A stretch of DNA of 64,000 nucleotides from Anaerozeibacter quisquiliarum (GTDB lineage Bacteria; Bacillota; Clostridia; Christensenellales; Aristaeellaceae). Position 1 is the first letter of the stretch. Every line of letters begins with the position of its first letter. The position numbers and the translations under genes were made by a program. The notes below the pieces were generated by a model, which did no database searches, was not told the DNA's origin, and saw only the letters and a program-made list of their open reading frames with translations. Positions 56,107 to 63,500 of this stretch are shown one piece after another. The stretch lies in assembly GCA_051162045.1 (NCBI GenBank), contig JBISDI010000006.1, one strand, 5' to 3'.

Positions 56107-57104
56107 GCGCTCTCTCCTTTCCGAAAGCGCGCGAAGGCGCGCTTGGGTTTTTCCTCCAGTTCCTTGCCGGAGGCCTGATACTGCGACTTGCGCCAAGCCT
56201 TGACGATCTGCTTCGCGATGATGTTGACGATGAACCAGAGCACCAGAATGAACGGCAGCGCGCTCGAGAACTTCTGGTACATGTAGCCGCGGGTGTAGGC
56301 GGTGACCGACAGTGACATAAGCGTGTCCCCCGGACCGCCCTTGGTCAGCGCGAAGATGATGCCAAACTCCTGCAGCGCCGCCATCAGCCGGAACAAAAGC
56401 GCGATCAGGATGCACGGCTTGAGCATCGGGAGCGTGAGCGTTTTGAAGTTGAACCAGGCGCTGCCGCCGTCGATCTTGGCCGATTCAAACGGGGATTTGG
56501 GCAACGACTGGATGCCGGCGAGAATCAGGATGATGACGAACGGGCAGTTGACCCATACGTCGATCATGACGACGGTCATCATGGCGGTGCGCTGGGATGC
56601 GCCCCATTGCATGCCGTACAGGCCAAACAGGTTCAGAAACTTCTCGATGATGCCCACGGAACTGGAGAGCATCAACTGCCAGATGATGGTGGCAATGACC
56701 GGCGCGACCATCAGCGGGAAGATCAGCGCTACCCGCATGACGCGCGAAAAACGGTTGTTGATGGTGTCGAGCAGCATCGCGATGCCCAGGCCCAGCAGCA
56801 TCTCCACCAGCGTGGACCAGAACGCGTACCGGATGGTCACCCCCACTCCGTTCCAGAACTGGTCGTCCTGAAACATGCGGATCCAGTTGCGCAGGCCGAC
56901 AAAATTGGCGATCGGCTGGCGGAAGGTATACCCGGTCAGCGAGAAGTAGATGGCCATCGCGAACGGGATCAGAATGCCGATTGTAATCAGCAGCGCAGGC
57001 GCGACGATCAGGTAGGGCCTGAGACGCGTTTTGAACGGTACGGTATTCAGCTCCCGCGATGGCGACGCGGATTGCCCGGCTCCGGGAACATTCTGGGTAG
57101 CCAT
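56103..57104 (-). CDS. ABC sugar/polyol permease, MalF type
   Basis: 333 residues, about six membrane segments after a soluble N-terminus of about 30 residues. The EAA loop is ESAKIDGGSAWFNFKTLTLPML. It forms the channel with the MalG-type permease encoded next. Confidence 0.92.
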   Translation of the reverse strand: MATQNVPGAGQSASPSRELNTVPFKTRLRPYLIVAPALLITIGILIPFAMAIYFSLTGYTFRQPIANFVGLRNWIRMFQDDQFWNGVGVTIRYAFWSTLVEMLLGLGIAMLLDTINNRFSRVMRVALIFPLMVAPVIATIIWQLMLSSSVGIIEKFLNLFGLYGMQWGASQRTAMMTVVMIDVWVNCPFVIILILAGIQSLPKSPFESAKIDGGSAWFNFKTLTLPMLKPCILIALLFRLMAALQEFGIIFALTKGGPGDTLMSLSVTAYTRGYMYQKFSSALPFILVLWFIVNIIAKQIVKAWRKSQYQASGKELEEKPKRAFARFRKGESA

Positions 57105-57145
57105 TTGGTTTCAACTCCCTCCTGATGCCTTGGGAAGCGTCCTGA

Positions 57146-57180
57146 GTCGGGGAGCGGAGCGCCTGCGGCCGCTCCCCGAC
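57146..57180 (-). other. Stem-loop between binding-protein and permease genes
   Basis: Perfect 12-bp arms GTCGGGGAGCGG/CCGCTCCCCGAC, 11-nt loop, in the 100-bp gap after the binding-protein gene. Such hairpins often protect the binding-protein message and raise its level above the permeases. Confidence 0.55.
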
Positions 57181-57204
57181 GGCATGCGGATTGACGGCGA
57201 TGAG

Positions 57205-58608
57205 TTAGCCTACTTGGATGTCCTCCACCGCGATGTCCAGCTTGGCCTTGAGCGCCTTCATCGCGCCGGCCGTGTCACAGGAGCCGGTCGTGCGGTAGGC
57301 TTCGACCAAGTCTTGCAAGGTGGCGGCCCACTCGGTCGTGGTCTCGAAGAAGTAAGGCTGGGGCGTGAACTGGATGGTGGCCTTGGGGAGCAGCACCGCC
57401 AGCGCTTCGAGGTAGCCGGTCGACTTGCCGACGACAGAGACATAGGCTTCGGAATCGGCGACCGAAACGCGCGGGCTGTCGGCGCAAGCGCCCTCGGTGC
57501 CGGAGAACAGCATGAACTCGGGGCTGGTGAAGTACTGGAGGAAGAGCCACGCCGCGCCCTTGTTGTCGGAGTTGACGTTCATGCCCATCGACCACACCCA
57601 TACGTTGGACTTGATGTCATTCTCAGTCAGGCCCATACCGTCCGGCACGACGCCCGGATGCCAGGCCAGGTTGCCCGCTTGAGCCGAGGCGCCCTCCGGA
57701 TAGTTCTGGAAGTAGCCGTTGCAGGTCGCGTCGTAGAGGATGCCTGCGACGCCCGCGCCCAGGTGTGCGCCCGCCTCGTACCAGGTGAAAGTAGCCCACT
57801 GGGGCGAGGAGCCCTCGACGACCAGCTTGACCCAGTAGTCGGTCATCGCGATGGCCTCTTCGCTGTCGAGCTTACAGACCAGGCGGCCATCCTCGATTTC
57901 AAAGTCCTTGGCGCCCCAAGTGGAGAACAGCGTCATGTAGGCCGGATGGATGGTCGCCCAGTTGCGGGTGCCGCGCACCGCAATGCCGTAGGAACCGGCG
58001 CCGCTCCACCCCTGCAGCCCCTTGGACAACTCGAGCAACTCGCTGGTGGTCGTGGGGAGCTTCAGGTTGTTCTCGTCAAAGTACTTCTTGTTATAGGCGA
58101 TGTTGTTGAGTTCGTAGCCCATCGGCAGCGCCCACTGGGAGCCGGAGCCCACCGGGTGGCCTGCGATGCAGTCCCAGGCCAGGGTGCCGACGACGCCGGG
58201 GTAGAAGTCCGCGAAGTCATAGGAGGCTTCGGTCTTCGTGGGGTCGGAGATGTAGTTCTCGAGCGGCTCCATGTAGCCGGCGGAGGCATACTCCCACACC
58301 TGGTAGGCGCCGGTCATGAAGACGTCCGGCTCGCCGCTCTTGGAGGAAAGCGCGATGTTCAGTTTGTCAAAATAGTTCTCCTCGGGGGTGACGGAGAATT
58401 CGACGTCGATTCCGGTCAGTTTCTCGAACTCCTCCATCTTGCCGTAGTCCGTGATGGCCTTTTGATAGTTGTGCTGATTGAACATCACTTGCAGCTTGGT
58501 ACCCGAATAAGCCTGCCAATCAATCTGCGAACTTTCGGCCGATCCGACGCCCGCAAACACGGCGGACATCAGTACCAGCGCCAGCACCAACGCGAAACAC
58601 TTCCTCAT
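57205..58608 (-). CDS. ABC transporter substrate-binding protein
   Basis: 467 residues, first gene of the polyol operon. Signal peptide about 1-24 ending GSA-ES, a signal-peptidase-I pattern; no lipobox cysteine is present. Mature protein resembles extracellular solute-binding family 1 (EYASAGYMEPLENYI, DAT..GYF, GAAWLFLQYFTSPE). Trp/Tyr-rich, as carbohydrate binders are. Substrate is inferred to be a short polyol from the catabolic genes. Confidence 0.88.
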   Translation of the reverse strand: MRKCFALVLALVLMSAVFAGVGSAESSQIDWQAYSGTKLQVMFNQHNYQKAITDYGKMEEFEKLTGIDVEFSVTPEENYFDKLNIALSSKSGEPDVFMTGAYQVWEYASAGYMEPLENYISDPTKTEASYDFADFYPGVVGTLAWDCIAGHPVGSGSQWALPMGYELNNIAYNKKYFDENNLKLPTTTSELLELSKGLQGWSGAGSYGIAVRGTRNWATIHPAYMTLFSTWGAKDFEIEDGRLVCKLDSEEAIAMTDYWVKLVVEGSSPQWATFTWYEAGAHLGAGVAGILYDATCNGYFQNYPEGASAQAGNLAWHPGVVPDGMGLTENDIKSNVWVWSMGMNVNSDNKGAAWLFLQYFTSPEFMLFSGTEGACADSPRVSVADSEAYVSVVGKSTGYLEALAVLLPKATIQFTPQPYFFETTTEWAATLQDLVEAYRTTGSCDTAGAMKALKAKLDIAVEDIQVG

Positions 58609-58929
58609 GATAGTTTTCCTCCTCCTCTATTGCCTGTGGGGAGCCGCTTTCGGGCGTCTCGCCTGCCGGATAGATGCCATCCCTCCTTAACCCCGGCGTT
58701 CATTGGATGTGTGCCCTTGCGCGTATCCCGGCACAACCATTCACTTGGGCCGATCAACGTGAGTCGGTACGCTTGTGTGGCATTCTTTGGCATCGTGAGC
58801 GGAAATTTGGAGCGTCGGTTTACATAACTGGCCGTAGCGTGATTTCAGATAGTTAAAATTTAGACGATTTGCTTGAATCATTTCGAGCAATCGAAATATC
58901 AGGTATCTTTTGTAAATAACGTTGACACA

Positions 58930-58958
58930 AGAATACTCGATCGCGCCACTTTTGTCAA
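58930..58958 (-). promoter_or_regulatory. Promoter of the polyol ABC/catabolic operon
   Basis: Minus strand: TTGACA (58953-58958), 17-bp spacer, TATTCT (58930-58935). Confidence 0.75.
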
Positions 58959-59030
58959 CATGCATTACATTTCAATATTGGCCCATGTAGATTGTACATG
59001 TGGCACAATGAATTAACTTATTTTATACGG

Positions 59031-59059
59031 TTGTCCATCCTGTTTCCGTGTGCTATACT
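59031..59059 (+). promoter_or_regulatory. Promoter of the ROK regulator gene
   Basis: TTGTCC (59031-59036), 17-bp spacer, TATACT (59054-59059) with extended -10 TG. Confidence 0.65.
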
Positions 59060-59107
59060 TACAATCGTATGCAATGCGGCGCGTGACCGGGATCCGCGCA
59101 GATAGGA

Positions 59108-60259
59108 ATGATCCCTTTGAAAAAAGCGACCACGGCGGAACTCAAAAAGACCAACACGCAGAACGTGTTGGAATTTGTCTATCGACGCAAAAAGACATCA
59201 AAGCTCGAAATTGCGACCGGGCTGGGCCTGAGCCGTCCGACCGTCAGCCAGATCGTACGGGAGCTGATCGATCAAGGGACGATCGCCCAGCAGGGCAGTT
59301 TTCAATCCACCGGCGGACGCAAGGCGGAGGCGCTGGTCTTTTTGTCGCGCGCCCACGTGGCGGTGGGGGTCGAGCTGCTCAAGGACAGCTTTGAAATCGT
59401 CGCCATCGACCTGTACGGCGAGATTCTGGCCTCCGACATGCGGATGTTTCCGTTTTCCAACACGCCGGCCTACGTGCGCACCGTATGCGAATCGGTCAAC
59501 CGCTTCATCGGCGGCCTGCCGATCAATCCCGCAGACGTCTTGGGCGTCAACCTGGTGCTGCAGGGGCTGATCTCATCCGACGGCACCCTGGTCACCTATG
59601 GAAAGATACTGGATTGCACTGGTATGTCGGTCTGCCAGTTCCGGCCCTACCTGAGCTATCCCTGCTCGATGGTGCATGACGGCGAGGCCGCCGCGACGGT
59701 CGAGCTGTGGTTTTCCCCCTCCATCATCGACGCCATATTCGTCCACCTGCGCTACAACATGAGCGGCGCGCTGATCATCAACGGAAGGTTTCTGCAGGGC
59801 AACGAGCTCAAAAGCGGCGTATTCGAGCACATGACCATCGTACCGGGTGGCCGGCGCTGCTACTGCGGTAAGCGGGGCTGCATGGACACCTACTGCACGC
59901 TGAGCGCCCTGCTGAAGCCGGGCGAGCGAGTGGAGGACTTCTTTCAATCCCTCAGGGCCGGGGGGACGGACGAAGAAGCCCGCTGGCGCGCGTACCTGAA
60001 TTACCTGGCCACAGCGATCGACAACATCCACATGATGATGGACTACGACGTGATCCTGGGCGGTATCATGGGACGCTTCCTGACGCCGTCCGATATCGAC
60101 CGGCTCCACGAGCTGGTCGCCGAGCGCACCGCCTTCCCCACAGAGCGGCGCTTTATCCGCATGGGCGCGACCGCCCACATCCCGGTCGCCACCGGCGCGG
60201 CGCTGCCCTATGTCATCCAGTACCTGGGGATGCAATCCAGGGGCCAGGGCGTATCGTAA
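59108..60259 (+). CDS. ROK-family transcriptional regulator
   Basis: 383 residues (XylR/NagC type). N-terminal winged helix with KLEIATGLGLSRPTVSQIVRELI (given here as positions about 32-54), then a sugar-kinase-fold domain with the zinc motif CYCGKRGC. The kinase nucleotide and catalytic residues look degenerate (HDGEAAATVE), so it should bind but not phosphorylate its ligand. Divergent from the polyol operon, its likely target. ATG 59108 lies very near AGGA; a TTG at 59117, giving MKKATTAELK, is an equally good start. Confidence 0.88.
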   Translation: MIPLKKATTAELKKTNTQNVLEFVYRRKKTSKLEIATGLGLSRPTVSQIVRELIDQGTIAQQGSFQSTGGRKAEALVFLSRAHVAVGVELLKDSFEIVAIDLYGEILASDMRMFPFSNTPAYVRTVCESVNRFIGGLPINPADVLGVNLVLQGLISSDGTLVTYGKILDCTGMSVCQFRPYLSYPCSMVHDGEAAATVELWFSPSIIDAIFVHLRYNMSGALIINGRFLQGNELKSGVFEHMTIVPGGRRCYCGKRGCMDTYCTLSALLKPGERVEDFFQSLRAGGTDEEARWRAYLNYLATAIDNIHMMMDYDVILGGIMGRFLTPSDIDRLHELVAERTAFPTERRFIRMGATAHIPVATGAALPYVIQYLGMQSRGQGVS

Positions 60260-60380
60260 ACCGCCAACCCGTCCAGCACCGCGTCGGCCAGCTGTCGGCA
60301 AGCGATGCGCGCGCGATCGGCTGCATCGCGGCGCTGTCGACCAGCATTCGCATGTTGCCGTACACTTTTGGCCTGCGCAT

Positions 60381-60414
60381 GAGGGCGGCAACGCCTCTTG
60401 ACGCTACCGCCCTC
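60381..60414 (-). terminator. Hairpin after the hypothetical gene at 60422
   Basis: Fifteen-base arms pair in minus-strand RNA with G-U pairs; no T tract follows. Lies between convergent genes. Confidence 0.4.
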
Positions 60415-60421
60415 GCCAGAT

Positions 60422-60994
60422 CTACGCCTTGATATACAGTCCCCCGCCGGAGGGGGCGCTCGGTTCGCCGTCGGAGGCATCCAGGCCCACATCGTCACCG
60501 ACCGCCGCGTCATCCTGATCGGCGTCCGATTCGCGCGACGCGTCGTTCGCGGAGGATATCCGGCTGTCTTCTTTCTCTTCCTCTTCGGAGAGGCGCTTGT
60601 ACTTCTTGGGCTTGGGATTTTTGCGCAGGGTCCTCAGCATGAGGGCCTTCATGTACAGTTCGGGCTTGTTCTTCATCAGAAACTGATGGTCGGCCTTGGG
60701 AACCTTGTGCCCCCGCATGATCCGGCTCGCGATGATCATGCACTTGATCTCCACGTCCATGGCGTCGCCCAAAGCATCTGCGCTGGCGTTGGCGTCCTCC
60801 AACTGGCTCAGCATCTTCTCCATGTAGGATTTCGAGTCGCGGGCCTGGCCCGCCCCGGCCTCGCGCGCGTCCGGGCGCGGCTGCTCGTGGGCCTCGGCGT
60901 CCGGCGCGGGATCGGCGTTCACCCGATCCACGCCCAGCGGCCGCTGCCCGGTGAGGGCGTTGAAGCCCGGGGACCCGATGCTTGCAATGCGCAT
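60422..60994 (-). CDS. Conserved hypothetical protein
   Basis: 190 residues, function not recognised. Disordered, charged N-terminal third, a helical core (about 68-145) with MLSQLEDANAS, EIKCMIIASRIMRGHKVP and FLMKNKPELYMKAL, a very basic patch (KNPKPKKYKR) and an acidic Ser/Asp-rich tail. Cytoplasmic, no membrane segment. ATG 60994 follows GGAGGTG. The core resembles a small protein I have seen as hypothetical in other Clostridia (memory only). Confidence 0.7.
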   Translation of the reverse strand: MRIASIGSPGFNALTGQRPLGVDRVNADPAPDAEAHEQPRPDAREAGAGQARDSKSYMEKMLSQLEDANASADALGDAMDVEIKCMIIASRIMRGHKVPKADHQFLMKNKPELYMKALMLRTLRKNPKPKKYKRLSEEEEKEDSRISSANDASRESDADQDDAAVGDDVGLDASDGEPSAPSGGGLYIKA

Positions 60995-61071
60995 GACAAC
61001 ACCTCCTCTGCGCTCATCGTTTCTACCCCTTTCATCGGCATTTGAGGGTGATAATTTAGGGTATTGCCGAC

Positions 61072-61110
61072 CGTCACAGAAAAATCGAAATGCGATTGAT
61101 TCTGTGACGG
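61072..61110. promoter_or_regulatory. Large inverted repeat between divergent genes
   Basis: Outer arms CCGTCACAGAA (61072-61082) and TTCTGTGACGG (61100-61110), inner arms AATCG (61083-61087) and CGATT (61093-61097). It overlaps the -35 of the rightward promoter, so it looks like an operator. Confidence 0.6.
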
Positions 61111-61124
61111 ATTTGTGATATGAT
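61096..61124 (+). promoter_or_regulatory. Promoter of the Ig-like repeat protein gene
   Basis: TTGATT (61096-61101), 17-bp spacer, TATGAT (61119-61124) with extended -10 TG. Confidence 0.6.
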
Positions 61125-61166
61125 GCAAACAAATGGAAACATCTAGGGATCTAGGGGGACGTGGAA

Positions 61167-62354
61167 ATGACGTACATGCGCCGCGCGGTTTCGGCGTTGC
61201 TTATGCTCTCGCTGCTCTGCGCGTGGGGCGCGCTGGCCGAGGGCGGCTTTACGCTGACGGTGGAGGGCGGTTCCTTGGTGGGCGGGTATTATGAGCTCAA
61301 GCAAAACGACACGCTGGGCATCACGCCGGTCAAGACCGGCGCCTGGGCGAACGCCGTGGTTGCGTATTCGAGCAGCAACGAAAATGTGGCCACCGTGCTT
61401 GAAGGCGTGGTGTTCGCCTCTGCCACCGCCACGGGCACCGCGACCATCACGGCCGCGGCGCACATCCCTTCGACCGGCGAGCGCGCCAGCGAGTCGATCA
61501 ACGTGTGGGTGATTAAGGGCGCCGCGCCCGTCACGACGGTGTCGGTGCGTGGGGAAGGCGGCGCTACCTCGCTGAGCAAGGGCGGGACGCTGCAAATGAT
61601 CGCCGACGTGACCCCGGCGGGCGTATCCGTCAAATGGAAGAGCAGCCGGCCGGCGGTGGCCTCGATCGACAAGGACGGCCTCGTCAAGGCGCTGGCCGCG
61701 GGCAAGACGCAGATCAGCGCGACCGCACAGGATGGAAGCGGCGCGAAGGCCATGGTGACCCTCACGATCGGAGCCTCGGCGGCCCAATCGCTCAAGCTGA
61801 GCGCCTCGCGCATGAAGCTGTACGTGGGCGGCGTGACCCGCACGCTCAAGCGCACCGGGCAACTGAGCGCCAAGGTGAAGCCCGCCGACAGTCGGCCCGC
61901 GCTGACCTGGAGCAGCAGCGCCCCCAATGTGGTCGGGGTCAAGCAGGGCAAGCTGCTGGCCAAGAAGGCGGGCAACGCCACGATCACGGCGACGACCGAC
62001 GCAGGCCTCTCGGCCAGCTGCGAAGTGGTGGTCGATCGGCTGCCAACCAAGATAGGGCTGCCCAAGCGCAAGGCGGTGCAGGTGGGCAAGACGGTCAACC
62101 TGAAGGCCGAGCTCAAGATGGACGGCACGGCCGATGTGCGCTGGCGCTCGCTTAACCCCCGCATTGCCCAAGTGCAAAACGGCGTGGTGAAGGGCATACG
62201 CGCCGGCAAAGCCCGCATAGGCGTCAAGACGGTCAACGGCAAGGTCGCGGTATGCGCCATCCTCGTGACAGGCGGCAAGGGGACGGTGGGCTGGATGCCC
62301 GGAGACGTTTTGGATGCGGATGTAAACGCGCAGATCGAGCAGCTTTTTGATTGA
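61167..62354 (+). CDS. Secreted protein with bacterial Ig-like (Big_2) repeats
   Basis: 395 residues: signal peptide (about 1-24, ending ALA-EG) and four Ig-like segments of the Big_2 type, each with a VASI/VVGV-type strand followed by GLVKALAAGKTQI, GKLLAKKAGNATI or GVVKGIRAGKARI. No sortase motif, anchor or enzyme domain was seen. Such proteins bind surfaces or polymers. Start ATG 61167 is about 7 nt from AGGGGGA; GTG 61161 and ATG 61176 are alternatives. Confidence 0.82.
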   Translation: MTYMRRAVSALLMLSLLCAWGALAEGGFTLTVEGGSLVGGYYELKQNDTLGITPVKTGAWANAVVAYSSSNENVATVLEGVVFASATATGTATITAAAHIPSTGERASESINVWVIKGAAPVTTVSVRGEGGATSLSKGGTLQMIADVTPAGVSVKWKSSRPAVASIDKDGLVKALAAGKTQISATAQDGSGAKAMVTLTIGASAAQSLKLSASRMKLYVGGVTRTLKRTGQLSAKVKPADSRPALTWSSSAPNVVGVKQGKLLAKKAGNATITATTDAGLSASCEVVVDRLPTKIGLPKRKAVQVGKTVNLKAELKMDGTADVRWRSLNPRIAQVQNGVVKGIRAGKARIGVKTVNGKVAVCAILVTGGKGTVGWMPGDVLDADVNAQIEQLFD

Positions 62355-62373
62355 CCTTTGATTGGAGAAGTAC

Positions 62374-62406
62374 GGGCCGCGACGTCAGCGGAAGACGTTG
62401 CGGCCC
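62374..62406. terminator. Bidirectional terminator-like hairpin
   Basis: Thirteen-base arms GGGCCGCGACGTC and GACGTTGCGGCCC (one G-U pair), 7-nt loop, between the convergent Ig-like gene and gerW. Confidence 0.6.
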
Positions 62407-62415
62407 CATTTGCGC

Positions 62416-62856
62416 TTATGCGTCCGCATCTTCAGCCTCGGTCAGCGCGTTTGATTCCGGCTTGCTTCGGCTGGCAATCCAGTTCTTGATCTCGGTCATC
62501 ACCTGGGGCGCGAGCTCGATCATGCGGTCGAGCGGCGCGTAGGGCTGCACCGGCAGCAGGCGCACCTGGCCCTCGCTCACCACGAGAAAGCCCATCGGTT
62601 GGACGGTTACGCCCGCGCTCGCGCCGCCCGCGAACGGCAGCTCGCCCTGCGCGCCCGGCTGCTGAGCCGGCTTGGGCGGGGCGTTGTTGTAGTCACCGCC
62701 GCCCGCCACGAACCCAAAGCACACCTTCGAAATGGGGATCACGGTCGAGCCGTCGCCGGCGGCGATCGGCTCGCCGATCACGGTATTGACGTCCACCATG
62801 TCGCGAATGGACTCCATCGCGGTGGTCATAATGCTTTCAATCGGCCTTCTGTCCAT
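62416..62856 (-). CDS. gerW: GerW-family sporulation protein (YtfJ)
   Basis: 146 residues. IGEPIAAGDGSTVIPISKVCFGFVAGGGDY is the family core (positions about 27-56), with the later VQPMGFLVV and VMTEIKNWI. In Bacillus GerW is a forespore protein needed for normal germination with some germinants. It overlaps the DUF2953 gene by 20 bp, the same pairing as ytfI-ytfJ. Its presence supports a spore-forming host. Confidence 0.93.
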   Translation of the reverse strand: MDRRPIESIMTTAMESIRDMVDVNTVIGEPIAAGDGSTVIPISKVCFGFVAGGGDYNNAPPKPAQQPGAQGELPFAGGASAGVTVQPMGFLVVSEGQVRLLPVQPYAPLDRMIELAPQVMTEIKNWIASRSKPESNALTEAEDADA

Positions 62857-63343
62857 GTTTCAGCCTCCATGTTATCCATATCCGGGCGGCGAGCAGCGCC
62901 GCGAGGATAATATGCCCCAGCCGGACGGTTGCGATGCACAGCGCGGCCAGCTGCGCGCGCGGCGCGTCGAAAGCCGGGCGTACGCGCGCGTGCGGACTGA
63001 CGAGCGACAGCGCGGCCTGCAAAAGCCCCGCGAGCAAGGCGGTCTTGCAGGCGTCGTCGAGCGCCACGCGCGCCTCCAGCCGGTCGATTGTCAAGCGCCG
63101 GTACAGGAAGCGCGCCGCCTTAAGCATATCGCGCGGCGGCGGGCCCCTTTTTTGTTTTTTTTTGTCTTCGGGGTGCGGCAGATGCAGCGGAACAGGCTTC
63201 ACCCACAAGCGAGCGCGGTAAAAGACGCCCAGCCATATGAGAGGCCGGCCTTCCTGGCCCGCCCGCACCTCGACGCCCAAGCGCACCGGCACGGCGCACA
63301 GGTAGAACGCGGCGACCAGCGCCGCAACCAGGTACACAATCAT
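62837..63343 (-). CDS. DUF2953 membrane protein (YtfI-like)
   Basis: 168 residues from ATG 63343, with an N-terminal hydrophobic segment (about 1-18) and a C-terminal one (about 137-157). The middle is basic (KKKQKRGPPPR). The size, hydrophobic N-terminus and pairing with gerW identify the DUF2953/YtfI family, function unknown but linked to sporulation by context. No strong ribosome site at 63343; the in-frame ATG at 63400 is an alternative. Confidence 0.72.
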   Translation of the reverse strand: MIVYLVAALVAAFYLCAVPVRLGVEVRAGQEGRPLIWLGVFYRARLWVKPVPLHLPHPEDKKKQKRGPPPRDMLKAARFLYRRLTIDRLEARVALDDACKTALLAGLLQAALSLVSPHARVRPAFDAPRAQLAALCIATVRLGHIILAALLAARIWITWRLKHGQKAD

Positions 63344-63386
63344 GCCTGTATCGTGCCCGGCGCGCGGCAAGTTTAACCAAAATACC

Positions 63387-63415
63387 TTTTGCGCCATGAG
63401 CGGACGCGCTATACT
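63387..63415 (+). promoter_or_regulatory. Possible promoter of the DMT transporter gene
   Basis: TATACT (63410-63415) with TTTTGC (63387-63392) at 17-bp spacing; weak -35. Transcription would start close to the hairpin at 63421. Confidence 0.4.
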
Positions 63416-63420
63416 GGGGG

Positions 63421-63480
63421 AGCAGTCTGCGCAGCCCAAGACCCGCCTCATATCATTGGCCTTGGGCTGCGCAGATTGCT
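63421..63480 (+). promoter_or_regulatory. Leader hairpin with 20-bp stem
   Basis: Arms 63421-63440 and 63461-63480 are complementary at every position in plus-strand RNA (one G-U pair), 20-nt loop. It ends 5 nt before the ribosome site of the transporter gene, so could stabilise or control that message. Confidence 0.65.
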
Positions 63481-63500
63481 CAGAGGAGGAGGGGACGTAC

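Larger units (their letters stand above)
58609..59107. promoter_or_regulatory. Divergent control region of the polyol operon and ROK gene
   Basis: 499 bp, AT-rich in its right half. It holds the leftward promoter (58930-58958), the rightward promoter (59031-59059), and two perfect inverted repeats: ATTTCGA-GCAA-TCGAAAT (58880-58897) and CATGTA-GATTG-TACATG (58984-59000). The operon leader is about 310 nt. Confidence 0.6.
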
